Shown here piece after piece: positions 26,617 to 34,796 of a DNA stretch of 61,047 bases (position 1 is the first letter of the stretch; each line of letters begins with the position of its first letter). The position numbers and the translations under genes were made by a program. The notes below the pieces were generated by a model, which saw only the letters and a list, made by a program, of their open reading frames with translations, did not search any database and was not told the origin of the DNA. The stretch lies in contig NZ_LXGN01000008.1 in NCBI RefSeq assembly GCF_009372255.1, positions 1 through 61,047 of the forward strand, read 5' to 3'. The stretch is from Acinetobacter guerrae. Its GTDB lineage: Bacteria > Pseudomonadota > Gammaproteobacteria > Pseudomonadales > Moraxellaceae.

Positions 26617-27849
26617 TTAGAACAAGATGCGAACGCGAATTGTGCCTTCGACTTCGTTCAACATATCAAGTGCTTCCTGAGAAGCAGATGCATCAACATC
26701 CATCACAAGATAGCCAATATCACCTTTGGTCATTAAGCTTTGACCAGAAATGTTAATGCCTTGTTCTGCGAATAGATTATTGATTTTTGATAATACGCCT
26801 GGAATATTCTTGTGAATATGTAATAGACGGTGTTTACCTTCAGTCAATGGTAATGCAATTTCTGGGAAATTCACCGCAGAAAGTGTCATACCTTTATCAG
26901 AATACGCAACAAATTTTTCAGCAACTTCAAGACCAATGTTGGCTTGCGCTTCCATTGTTGAACCACCCACATGCGGGGTGAGGATCACGTTTGGAATGTT
27001 GCGTAATGGCGAAACAAATTCTTCACCGTTGGCTTTTGGTTCTTTCGGGAACACGTCAACCGCTGCGCCTGCAAGATGACCAGATTTCAAAGAATCTGCC
27101 AAATCTTCAATCACTACACATGTACCACGTGCAGCATTTAAGAAGATTGCACCTTCTTTCATCTTGGCAAACTGTTCTTTTTTGAAGAAGTTGCGTGTAG
27201 ATGGTACATCTGGAACATGCAAAGTGACGACATCAGCAGTTGCAAGTAGTTCATCAAGTGAACCGACCTGACGTGCATTACCCAATGGTAGTTTAGTCAC
27301 AGCATCAAAATAGATCACTTTCATGCCCATACTTTCTGCCAATACAGAAAGTTGAGAACCAATCGAACCGTAACCGACAATACCTAAAGTTTTACCACGA
27401 GTTTCAAAAGAACCGACTGCAGATTTATTCCATCCACCTGCATGGGTATCTGTTGATTTCTCTGGCACACGACGCAACAATAAAATTGTTTCAGCTAGTA
27501 CCAACTCAGCAACAGAGCGCGTATTTGAATACGGGGCGTTGAAAACTGGGATACCACGTGACATCGCGGCTTTTAAATCAACCTGATTTGTTCCGATACA
27601 GAAACAGCCGACCGCAATCAATTTGTTCGCTGCTTCAAATACTTCTTCAGTCAATTGAGTACGCGAACGAATACCAATAAAGTGTGCATCTTTAACGGCT
27701 TCTTTCAAAGCTTCGCCTTCAAGTGCAGTTTTATGGTAATCGATGTTGGTATAACCCGCTGCGTTTAAAGTATCGATGGCGTTTTGGTGAACACCTTCTA
27801 ACAATAAGAAACGAATTTTATCTTTAGGTAGTGATAGATGTTGGCTCAT
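26617..27849 (-). CDS. serA: D-3-phosphoglycerate dehydrogenase
   Basis: The product is 410 residues, the same length as E. coli SerA. First step of serine synthesis: 3-phosphoglycerate to 3-phosphohydroxypyruvate with NAD. The substrate-binding half carries GCFCIGTNQVDL and APYSNTRSVAEL. The NAD-binding segment is GIVGYGSIGSQLSVLAE. Catalytic residues are R in NAARGT, E in FPKEP and H in TPHVGGST. A C-terminal ACT domain (about 335-410) mediates serine feedback. SerA also reduces 2-oxoglutarate to D-2-hydroxyglutarate, which explains the divergent dehydrogenase at 28217. Confidence 0.97.
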   Translation of the reverse strand: MSQHLSLPKDKIRFLLLEGVHQNAIDTLNAAGYTNIDYHKTALEGEALKEAVKDAHFIGIRSRTQLTEEVFEAANKLIAVGCFCIGTNQVDLKAAMSRGIPVFNAPYSNTRSVAELVLAETILLLRRVPEKSTDTHAGGWNKSAVGSFETRGKTLGIVGYGSIGSQLSVLAESMGMKVIYFDAVTKLPLGNARQVGSLDELLATADVVTLHVPDVPSTRNFFKKEQFAKMKEGAIFLNAARGTCVVIEDLADSLKSGHLAGAAVDVFPKEPKANGEEFVSPLRNIPNVILTPHVGGSTMEAQANIGLEVAEKFVAYSDKGMTLSAVNFPEIALPLTEGKHRLLHIHKNIPGVLSKINNLFAEQGINISGQSLMTKGDIGYLVMDVDASASQEALDMLNEVEGTIRVRILF

Positions 27850-28216
27850 TACGGCTCCGCTACAAAGGCCAAATTTAGTCGCGAAATTATATCACAAGTC
27901 CTGCCAGTTGTTGATGCGTTATAAATATACGATATGGATTCAATAGATGAATAAATTTCAGTGTATTGACAAACTTATTTAGGCTGTGATTGACGTTAAG
28001 AAAAATATTGGCACTATGCCTGAAGATTCAACACATTTTGTAGCGACTGCATTTTTAAGCCATGCTTTATCCTGCTCGTGCTTACATGTAAAATAAACGC
28101 AGATTTTTGGTAGAATCTCAAAAGCTTTTAGAAATTTGCAAGACGTGCAATTGATTTCCATCGTATTCGCAAATTTCCCAAACCCACCTGTTTATTTCTT
28201 GCTAGGCCTGTAAACG
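27850..28216. promoter_or_regulatory. Divergent intergenic region serA / D-2HG dehydrogenase
   Basis: These 367 bp separate two divergent metabolic genes and must hold both promoters. No third gene is supported: a 60-codon minus-strand frame (27979-28161) has odd composition and no family. I could not place a clear operator. Confidence 0.5.
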
Positions 28217-29626
28217 ATGAATGCTCCAGTCGCTTTAACACCTGAGTTGCTTACTCAATTAACCGCAATCGTGGGTGAAAACCGCATTAAAACTGATGCG
28301 GATAGTCTTGAAAATTGGGGGCGCGATCATACCAAGCATTTTGATCCAAACCCATCGGTCATCGTTTTTCCATCGACCACGGAGCAAGTTCAATCCATCG
28401 TAAAACTGGCAAATCAATTTCATGTCGCCATTACACCATCGGGTGGGCGTACAGGGTTGTCCGCAGGTGCAGTCGCGACCAACGGTGAAATTGTCGTGAG
28501 TATGGACAAGATGAACCAGATTCTGGAATTTTTCCCAGCAGATCGTATGGTAAGAGTGCAGGCAGGTGTTGTGACTGAGCAATTACAAAATTATGCTGAA
28601 GAACAGGGCATGTATTATCCTGTTGATTTTGCATCTGCTGGTTCTAGCCAGATTGGCGGTAATATTGGCACCAATGCGGGCGGTATCAAAGTTATCAAAT
28701 ACGGCATGACGCGTAACTGGGTGCTAGGTTTGACCGTAGTCACAGGTAAAGGCGATATTTTACGCTTAAACAAAGGCATGGTTAAAAACGCAACTGGCTA
28801 TGCATTGCAACATTTGTTTATTGGTGGTGAAGGAACTTTAGGTTTAGTAACTGAAGCTGAAATCAAATTGGAACGTCAACCACAAAACCTACAAGTTTTG
28901 GTTCTGGGTGTTCCTGATTTTGATGCGGTGATGCCAGTGCTACATGCTTTCCAAAAGGAAATTGACCTAACGGCATTTGAGTTCTTTGGTGAACTTGCGA
29001 TGAAAAAAGTGTTGGATCGTGGTCATGTACAACGCCCATTTGAAACTCAATGCCCATTTTACGTGTTACTTGAATTTGAAGCACCTTATGAACCGATTAT
29101 GGATAAAGCCATGCAGATCTTTGAACATTGCATGGAGCAAGGTTGGGTACTTGATGGGGTGATGAGTCAAAGTCTGGATCAGGTTGAAAGTTTATGGCGT
29201 TTGCGTGAAGATATTTCCGAGTCAATTGCGCCATTTACGCCTTACAAAAATGATATTTCAGTATTAATTACTCATGTTCCTGCATTTATTAAAGAAATTG
29301 ATGCAATTGTGCAGAACAATTATCCAGACTTTGAAATCTGTTGGTTTGGTCATATTGGTGACGGTAACTTACACTTAAATATTTTAAAACCTGAAAATTT
29401 AAGCAAGGATGAATTCTTTGCTAAATGTCAGGTGGTGAATAAATATGTATTTGATACTGTAAAAAAATATGATGGTTCAATTTCGGCTGAACACGGCGTG
29501 GGAATGACCAAAAAACCATATTTGGAATATTCGCGTTCGCTAGAGGAAATCGAATATATGAAAGCGCTGAAATTGGCATTTGATCCAAATGCAATTATGA
29601 ATCCTGGTAAATTATTTGATTTATAA
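28217..29626 (+). CDS. FAD-linked D-2-hydroxyglutarate dehydrogenase
   Basis: The product is 469 residues. It has the GlcD/D2HGDH architecture: an N-terminal PCMH-type FAD domain (IVFPSTTEQVQSIVKLAN, PSGGRTGLSAGAV, GGNIGTNAGGIKVIKYGM) and a C-terminal FAD-oxidase domain with CWFGHIGDGNLHLN, whose histidines bind a metal, and SAEHGVGMTKKPYL. It oxidises D-2-hydroxyglutarate to 2-oxoglutarate, passing electrons to an electron-transfer flavoprotein. The divergent pairing with serA repeats the arrangement described in Pseudomonas, where it removes the D-2HG made by SerA and so drives serine synthesis. Substrate is by family and context; D-lactate-type substrates remain possible. Confidence 0.88.
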   Translation: MNAPVALTPELLTQLTAIVGENRIKTDADSLENWGRDHTKHFDPNPSVIVFPSTTEQVQSIVKLANQFHVAITPSGGRTGLSAGAVATNGEIVVSMDKMNQILEFFPADRMVRVQAGVVTEQLQNYAEEQGMYYPVDFASAGSSQIGGNIGTNAGGIKVIKYGMTRNWVLGLTVVTGKGDILRLNKGMVKNATGYALQHLFIGGEGTLGLVTEAEIKLERQPQNLQVLVLGVPDFDAVMPVLHAFQKEIDLTAFEFFGELAMKKVLDRGHVQRPFETQCPFYVLLEFEAPYEPIMDKAMQIFEHCMEQGWVLDGVMSQSLDQVESLWRLREDISESIAPFTPYKNDISVLITHVPAFIKEIDAIVQNNYPDFEICWFGHIGDGNLHLNILKPENLSKDEFFAKCQVVNKYVFDTVKKYDGSISAEHGVGMTKKPYLEYSRSLEEIEYMKALKLAFDPNAIMNPGKLFDL

Positions 29627-29673
29627 AACTATTGAAATAGAAGCTACATAGTTTCTACAGTGTAAATGAGATT

Positions 29674-29704
29674 GGCGTAGCATCATAAAGCTACGCCTTT
29701 TTTT
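29674..29704 (+). terminator. Intrinsic terminator of the D-2HG dehydrogenase gene
   Basis: Perfect arms GGCGTAGC (29674-29681) and GCTACGCC (29690-29697), then T7. It begins 48 bp after the stop. Confidence 0.93.
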
Positions 29705-29713
29705 ATTAGATGT

Positions 29714-30091
29714 GTGAAAAAGATGTTACGTTTATTTGCGATTTCTGGATTATGTTTGGGACTGATGACGGGTTGTGCCACAACGACCAAGTTGATGTCA
29801 TTTGGCAGTGGCGAAAGTCCGATGCAGCAAGTGCTTAAAGCACAACCTGAAATTAGTAAAGAACATCAAAACACTTCGATTCAGCAAGTGTTTAATCGAG
29901 TTGAATCTCCTACTGTTTCCAGAATTACAGTTATTCAAACAGGTTTGATGGATGATTCTGTATCTGCGATTAAGACTGAATATTTATTTAAGTTGGATGA
30001 TAAAAAATGGCTGTTGCAAAATAAACAGCAAAGTTATCAGTGTGCCAGAGGCAAGAATACTCGAGGTTTTCAGAGCAAGTTATGTTCTTAG
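29714..30091 (+). CDS. Small predicted lipoprotein, unknown function
   Basis: The product is 125 residues from a GTG at 29714, giving a KK-containing signal peptide; the ATG at 29723 is an alternative. The lipobox is LMTGC, with acylated Cys at residue 21. The mature part is polar with no recognised domain; two cysteines occur near the C-terminus (YQCARG, KLCS). No strong ribosome site is visible; translation starts only about 10 bp after the preceding terminator. It has its own terminator. Confidence 0.7.
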   Translation: MKKMLRLFAISGLCLGLMTGCATTTKLMSFGSGESPMQQVLKAQPEISKEHQNTSIQQVFNRVESPTVSRITVIQTGLMDDSVSAIKTEYLFKLDDKKWLLQNKQQSYQCARGKNTRGFQSKLCS

Positions 30092-30133
30092 TGTTTTAGG
30101 CTTTATTGCTTGAATAAATAATAAATTTTAGGT

Positions 30134-30162
30134 AAAAGCATATCGGAAGATATGCTTTTTTT
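30134..30162 (+). terminator. Intrinsic terminator before abiH
   Basis: Arms AAAAGCATATC and GATATGCTTTT enclose a GGAA tetraloop, followed by a T run. It separates the lipoprotein gene from the abortive-infection gene 18 bp further on. Confidence 0.9.
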
Positions 30163-30179
30163 ATGAGAATTTTATAATA

Positions 30180-31649
30180 ATGAATATTTTGATCATTGGA
30201 AATGGATTCGATTTGTCACATTATTTGCCAACAAAGTATGATCATTTTATGGATGTGATGAAAGCAATTGAAGAAAAAGATTTAGGACAGCCGATAAAAA
30301 ATATTTTTGATACCTCAGTAGATGATCTTACGACTCTATTAATAAAAATACAACAATTTCAATATGCATTTACTGAAAAAACGTATCAGATGAATTTTGA
30401 TGAGTTATTTGCTGAATGTCGTGATAAATGGTTTATTGATAAAACTAAAGAAATTTATATTACAGATTCAATTAAATTATCTTTTGAACAGATCATAAAA
30501 ATTCAGCATCAACTTAAAAAAAATGATTGGTATCAATATTTCGATAATCATGTAAGGGAAGTGAAAAGCTGGATTGATTTTGAGATAAAAATAAGTGAAG
30601 CACTTAAAGTTATAGCTAGTTTCCTTATTCAATTAGAAAATAAAATAGATGAATTTGGAAGTTTTTCAACAGAAATTTGTTTCTATGGTCAAAAAGAGCC
30701 GAAGCAATTATTCTTAACAAGAGAGTATTGTAACATACTAGAATTATTCAAAATATTAAAATCAGGATATTATATTGATGAAGATTGTCAAGATGAGTTA
30801 GGAAGGTTTTATACTCAAAATCATGATGTTGGAGATGAAGAAACTGATGGCGATTTTAGATTTTATATTCGAGAAAAATATATTATCTTGCACTCAGGTT
30901 TTTTAAAAATAAAAGTAGGCCAAATACTTGATGAGATTTACACATCATTAGATGAGTTTATTAAAATATTTAATCATTACTTAGAAATAACAGTAAGCAA
31001 ACTTCAACCTAAAGATCAATTGAGAATTGATGCTAAGGATTGGATATATCCTGAGAAAATTTATTCTTTTAACTATACAAATACTTATCAAAGATTTTAT
31101 GATGCTATTGAGGTGGATTACTTACATGGTAGTTTCGGTGAGAATCAGAACATTGTTTTAGGAATCTCTGAACTAGAGCATGAAAATTTGATAAAATTAA
31201 AGGCATATGGTTTTACTAAGTATCATCAGAAAATTTTCAAAGATACTGATTATTTATTTTTAAATGATTGTAAAGATAAAATAGAGAATCATAAGTTGAA
31301 AATAGAAAATTTGGAAAAAGATTTTGATAGTTCGGATTCATTAGGCAAGCGATTTGCTCGACAAAATTTAATGGAAGTGGAAAGTAAACTAAATATTACT
31401 TTTTATATTTGGGGGCATTCATTAGATATTTCCGATAAGGATTATATTATTGATCTTTTTAGTTTAAACGATGATATGGATCGTAATGTACGCGTTACTG
31501 TTTACTATTTTGATAAAAACGCAAAATTTTCATTACTTAACAATTTATTAGCTATTCTAGGTAAAGAAAAAGTTGAGACATGGATGAAGAAAAATTGGTT
31601 AAAATTTGAGAAAAATCCAAGAATAATGATGAGTGATTCTATAAGCTGA
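30180..31649 (+). CDS. AbiH-family phage abortive infection protein
   Basis: The product is 489 residues. The start ILIIGNGFDLSHYLPTKY is the hallmark of the AbiH family, first described in Lactococcus as causing abortive infection by phage. Later conserved blocks are SFNYTNT (296-302), YLHGSFG with H316, and WGHSLDISDKDYI with H413. The central region is helical and charged. Gene composition is clearly more AT-rich than the flanking metabolic genes, suggesting transfer. It stands alone between a terminator and a 3-prime hairpin, inserted between core genes. The ribosome site is weak (GAGAA). The family is confident; the mechanism is not established. Confidence 0.88.
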   Translation: MNILIIGNGFDLSHYLPTKYDHFMDVMKAIEEKDLGQPIKNIFDTSVDDLTTLLIKIQQFQYAFTEKTYQMNFDELFAECRDKWFIDKTKEIYITDSIKLSFEQIIKIQHQLKKNDWYQYFDNHVREVKSWIDFEIKISEALKVIASFLIQLENKIDEFGSFSTEICFYGQKEPKQLFLTREYCNILELFKILKSGYYIDEDCQDELGRFYTQNHDVGDEETDGDFRFYIREKYIILHSGFLKIKVGQILDEIYTSLDEFIKIFNHYLEITVSKLQPKDQLRIDAKDWIYPEKIYSFNYTNTYQRFYDAIEVDYLHGSFGENQNIVLGISELEHENLIKLKAYGFTKYHQKIFKDTDYLFLNDCKDKIENHKLKIENLEKDFDSSDSLGKRFARQNLMEVESKLNITFYIWGHSLDISDKDYIIDLFSLNDDMDRNVRVTVYYFDKNAKFSLLNNLLAILGKEKVETWMKKNWLKFEKNPRIMMSDSIS

Positions 31650-31679
31650 AATAACGAAATATAAATAAAAAAATTTGAC

Positions 31680-31710
31680 GTTATCAGTGAAATACACTTT
31701 TACTGATAAC
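31680..31710. terminator. Hairpin between convergent abiH and ygiN
   Basis: Nine-base perfect arms GTTATCAGT and ACTGATAAC (31680-31688, 31702-31710), partly extended inward. No strong T tail on the plus strand, but on the minus strand it is followed by TCAAATTTTTTT. It probably ends the mdaB-ygiN transcript. Confidence 0.6.
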
Positions 31711-31720
31711 CTCTAATGTT

Positions 31721-32035
31721 CTAAACCCCACTCTCCAAAATACGAACTTTGACATCCCTCACATGATCTTTGATCATTTCAAAATGCTGCTGCATATGTG
31801 CAGTTTGCATATGCATTTTAAGATGTGCAGTGCTTTGCCATTTTTCCAGCATCATAATTAAATTTGGATCTTGAGTTTGCATTTCAAGCGCAGGTAAGTG
31901 ATCAATCAAAGTCTCGTAACCATAACAACCATCTTCTGCCAACACCATAGGGGTGATTTTTTGGAAAGCATCTAAAACAGCCTGACGATGTTCCGTAGCT
32001 GCATGGGTACGAATTTCGGCAATAATCGTCAACAT
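31721..32035 (-). CDS. ygiN: Quinol monooxygenase YgiN
   Basis: The product is 104 residues, the same as E. coli YgiN, from the ATG at 32035 (MLTIIAEIRTHAATEHRQ) with AAGGAA 6 nt upstream. The single ABM ferredoxin-like domain forms dimers. E. coli YgiN oxidises menadiol to menadione without cofactor and was proposed to form a quinone redox cycle with MdaB. The same partner gene lies 10 bp upstream here. HRQAVLDAFQKI, GCYGYETLID and VMLEKWQS-like segments match. Confidence 0.93.
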   Translation of the reverse strand: MLTIIAEIRTHAATEHRQAVLDAFQKITPMVLAEDGCYGYETLIDHLPALEMQTQDPNLIMMLEKWQSTAHLKMHMQTAHMQQHFEMIKDHVRDVKVRILESGV

Positions 32036-32045
32036 TGTATTTTCC

Positions 32046-32639
32046 TTATTCATATTCAACTGTAAAAACTTGATCTAAATGGGCTTTGTAAGCGTCGATA
32101 TAGCTGGGCACGTTTGGCATTTTAATCACATCATTGACGATAAAAGTGGGGAGTGAGTCCATACCCAAAAATTGGTTTGCCTTATGAAAAGGTAAATACA
32201 CACCATCTACACCGACGCCGTGAAAAAACTGATCAGGATCCTTAAATGCTTCGATGGGGGCATTCCATGTCAAAGAAAGCATATATTTTTTGCCTTGAAT
32301 CAATCCACCAGAACCATATTTTTTAGTGGCATCGGAACGGCTACGTCCATCGCTGGCATACAGTACACCATGACCAATGGTAAATACGTCATCAATATAT
32401 TTTTTCATCGTCCACGGTGCGCCCATCCACCAAGCTGGCATTTGATAAATCACTACATCTGCCCAGACATATTTATCTATCTCAGCTTGAATATCATAGT
32501 CACTGTCCGTCCGAGTTACTTTGACGTCATGACCTAACTGGATTAAATGACGTTGCGCAAAATCGGTTAAGGTATCATTCAATTGTCCATTGGAATGCGC
32601 AAATGCTTTAGCACCGTTGATGATTAAGATATGACTCAC
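32046..32639 (-). CDS. mdaB: NAD(P)H:quinone oxidoreductase MdaB
   Basis: The product is 197 residues. It is very close to E. coli MdaB (modulator of drug activity B): ILIINGAKAFAHSNGQLNDT, WADVVIYQMPAWWMGAPWT and KKYIDDVFTIGHGVLYASDG. It is an FAD-containing two-electron quinone reductase that limits semiquinone and superoxide formation. It is the first gene of the mdaB-ygiN pair. A divergent MdfA/CraA-type exporter lies 512 bp away, suggesting a small toxic-compound cluster. Confidence 0.95.
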   Translation of the reverse strand: MSHILIINGAKAFAHSNGQLNDTLTDFAQRHLIQLGHDVKVTRTDSDYDIQAEIDKYVWADVVIYQMPAWWMGAPWTMKKYIDDVFTIGHGVLYASDGRSRSDATKKYGSGGLIQGKKYMLSLTWNAPIEAFKDPDQFFHGVGVDGVYLPFHKANQFLGMDSLPTFIVNDVIKMPNVPSYIDAYKAHLDQVFTVEYE

Positions 32640-33151
32640 GGGAGAACCTGATTTTTAAAATGAATGAGGATCACTATAGGGTGTTTATTGCGTTTAAAAA
32701 ATGCATGAATATGCAAAATATTATTGTTTAAAAATCAATAATCAAAAGGGCATAAGTCATTATGGTGTTTATTTTTTAACTCAATCTGTGGATAACTTAG
32801 CGTTTACTCACAGTCACAACATGCATAATTTGTGGTTAAATTTTAAAAAAATTGAAAGAAATAATAATGTTGTACTTCATTTAACATTTTAATATCGACG
32901 CTGAAAATAAAAAATGCTATGGTTATCGCAGATTTTTCTACAAATCTTGGTCATGTAATTTGACCTAAATCTCACGTTGTTATTCTCTCCTCAAAATTCA
33001 GACACTTTGTGAATACAGTGTTTTATTGCTGAGTGTTCAGCACATTAAAAATCCAATTTTTTAAAACTCAATGTTTGCCATTGGGCTGGCGCATATTGAT
33101 TAAAAAATAATGTTCAGCTTGCAAACAGATATATTGAATAAGTAGATCACA
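32640..33151. promoter_or_regulatory. Divergent regulatory region mdaB / exporter
   Basis: No gene is supported in these 512 bp; a 63-codon plus-strand frame (32701-32892) is AT-rich and unrecognised. Two clear dyads lie in the exporter-proximal half: GGTCA-N7-TGACC (32949-32965) and TGCTGA-GTGT-TCAGCA (33027-33042). They look like operator sites for dimeric repressors. A consensus DnaA box (TTATCCACA, reverse strand) is at 32787-32795. Confidence 0.4.
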
Positions 33152-34381
33152 ATGCAAAATATGCAAACGACAACATTAAATCGTAAGACCTTAATGTTTC
33201 CGCTAGCTTTGGTTCTGTTTGAACTTGCGGTTTATATTGGTAATGATTTAATCCAGCCAGCGATGCTGGCCATTACACAGGATTTTGGTGTCAGTTCGAC
33301 ATGGGCACCCTCATCAATGTCCTTTTATTTATTGGGTGGAGCAAGTGTAGCTTGGTTGCTCGGCCCCCTTTCTGATCGTTTAGGTCGTAAAAAGGTTTTA
33401 TTAACTGGAGTATTATTTTTTGGCGTCTGTTGTTTACTCATTTTATTGACACAGAATATGGCGCAATTTCTGATCTTGCGCTTTTTACAAGGTATTGGTT
33501 TGACTGTGATAGCTGCGGTCGGTTATGCCGCTATTCAGGAAACTTTTGCTGAACGTGATGCGATTAAAGTAATGGCATTAATGGCCAATATTTCCCTACT
33601 TGCACCTTTACTTGGGCCAGTGTTAGGTGCTTTTCTGATTGATTCTGTGTCATGGCACTGGGGTTTTGTTGCAATCGCTTTGTTGGCATTTATTAGTTGG
33701 TTTGGATTAAAAGCCAAAATGCCAAGTCAGCAGCAGAGTGTGACGCGTCAACCGTTTATTTATCTGTTTGATGATTTTAAAAAAATCTTTACCGATAAGA
33801 AGTTTTTAGGTCTTACTCTGGCATTGCCTTTGGTGAGTTTACCTTTAATGCTATGGATTGCATTGTCCCCTGTGATGTTGGTGGAAGAACTCAAGTTTAG
33901 TAGTGTGCAATATGGCTTGGCACAGTTCCCCGTTTTTATCGGGCTGATTTTGGGTAATATTGTGTTGATTAAAATTATTGACCGCTATCCTTTAGGAAAA
34001 ACTATTTTAATGGGTTTGCCAATTATGTTATTGGGTACGCTTATTTTAGTTATTGGCGCAATCTGGCAACAATCTCTAGTGCTGTGTCTATTAATTGGAA
34101 TGACGTTGATTAGCTTTGGTGAGGGTATTAGTTTTTCGGTCATGTATCGTTTTGCCTTGATGTCATCTGAGATGAGTAAAGGAACCGTGGCAGCAGCAGT
34201 GTCGATGTTATTGATGTTGAGCTTCTTTGTGGTTATTGAACTGGTGCGCGAACTCTATATACATTTTCATATCATGGTATTTAGTTTCACCTGTTTGATT
34301 CTGATCGGTTTTTGGTTTTTAAAACCTAAGCAAGTTTTGCTTAAATTGATGCAGCAACGTAGGCAGGACGGGCAGTTTTAA
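33152..34381 (+). CDS. craA: CraA/MdfA-type MFS multidrug exporter
   Basis: The product is 409 residues with 12 membrane helices. It strongly resembles E. coli MdfA. Helix 1 has LFELAVYIGNDLIQP, in which E24 and D32 are the acidic residues corresponding to MdfA E26 and D34 that couple protons and bind cationic drugs. Motif A is GPLSDRLGRKK, and FLQGIGLTVIAAVGYAAIQE is a shared segment. CraA, the Acinetobacter homologue, has the same length and is a chloramphenicol exporter. Substrates here are inferred. Single gene with its own terminator. Confidence 0.88.
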   Translation: MQNMQTTTLNRKTLMFPLALVLFELAVYIGNDLIQPAMLAITQDFGVSSTWAPSSMSFYLLGGASVAWLLGPLSDRLGRKKVLLTGVLFFGVCCLLILLTQNMAQFLILRFLQGIGLTVIAAVGYAAIQETFAERDAIKVMALMANISLLAPLLGPVLGAFLIDSVSWHWGFVAIALLAFISWFGLKAKMPSQQQSVTRQPFIYLFDDFKKIFTDKKFLGLTLALPLVSLPLMLWIALSPVMLVEELKFSSVQYGLAQFPVFIGLILGNIVLIKIIDRYPLGKTILMGLPIMLLGTLILVIGAIWQQSLVLCLLIGMTLISFGEGISFSVMYRFALMSSEMSKGTVAAAVSMLLMLSFFVVIELVRELYIHFHIMVFSFTCLILIGFWFLKPKQVLLKLMQQRRQDGQF

Positions 34382-34383
34382 GC

Positions 34384-34413
34384 AAAGAGCGAATCTATAG
34401 ATTCGCTCTTTTT
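34384..34413. terminator. Intrinsic terminator of the exporter gene
   Basis: The long palindrome AAAGAGCGAATC/GATTCGCTCTTT continues into T run, immediately after the exporter stop; also reads toward the convergent gene ending at 34439. Confidence 0.9.
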
Positions 34414-34438
34414 ACGAATGATTTATTGTATGTATGAT

Positions 34439-34726
34439 TTACGGTTGGATCGATTTTTTTAATTTATGATCAAAAACAAAAGGGCCAAATGGTAAAATCG
34501 AAGCTATAAAACCCAGAATAAACATATGAATCGACCATTTCATACGCTGACATACCGCAATTAAAATCACTAAAAATAAAATAAATAACAGACCATGCCC
34601 CATACCGACATATTTGACCCAAAGTGGATTATCCCAAATATATTTCATTGGCATGGCAATAAACAGGAGTAACAAAAAAGACAGACCTTCTAAAAATCCC
34701 ACAATCCGTAACGTATTTACGTTCAT
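34439..34726 (-). CDS. DUF3817 small membrane protein
   Basis: The product is 95 residues. The start at 34726 (MNVNTLRIVGFLEGLSFLLL) has AGGG 7 nt upstream; the longer frame overlaps yccS. Three hydrophobic helices are visible, with the family pattern G.LEG.SFLLLLFIAMPMKY, and YVGMGHGLLFILF for the second helix. DUF3817 proteins are integral-membrane and uncharacterised. It lies 70 bp downstream of yccS on the same strand. Confidence 0.85.
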   Translation of the reverse strand: MNVNTLRIVGFLEGLSFLLLLFIAMPMKYIWDNPLWVKYVGMGHGLLFILFLVILIAVCQRMKWSIHMFILGFIASILPFGPFVFDHKLKKSIQP

Positions 34727-34796
34727 AATTTGCCCTGAAATACAAACAAAGTCCGAGTGTAGCTCAGATCGAATGAAAGCTACATAAAAATAGGGT

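Noticed and set aside
27979..28161. 60-codon Cys-containing minus-strand frame between serA and the dehydrogenase
   Set aside because: No homologous pattern, no ribosome site, and it lies in the expected divergent promoter region.
32701..32892. 63-codon plus-strand frame between mdaB and the exporter
   Set aside because: AT-rich, no motif and no Shine-Dalgarno; likely non-coding.
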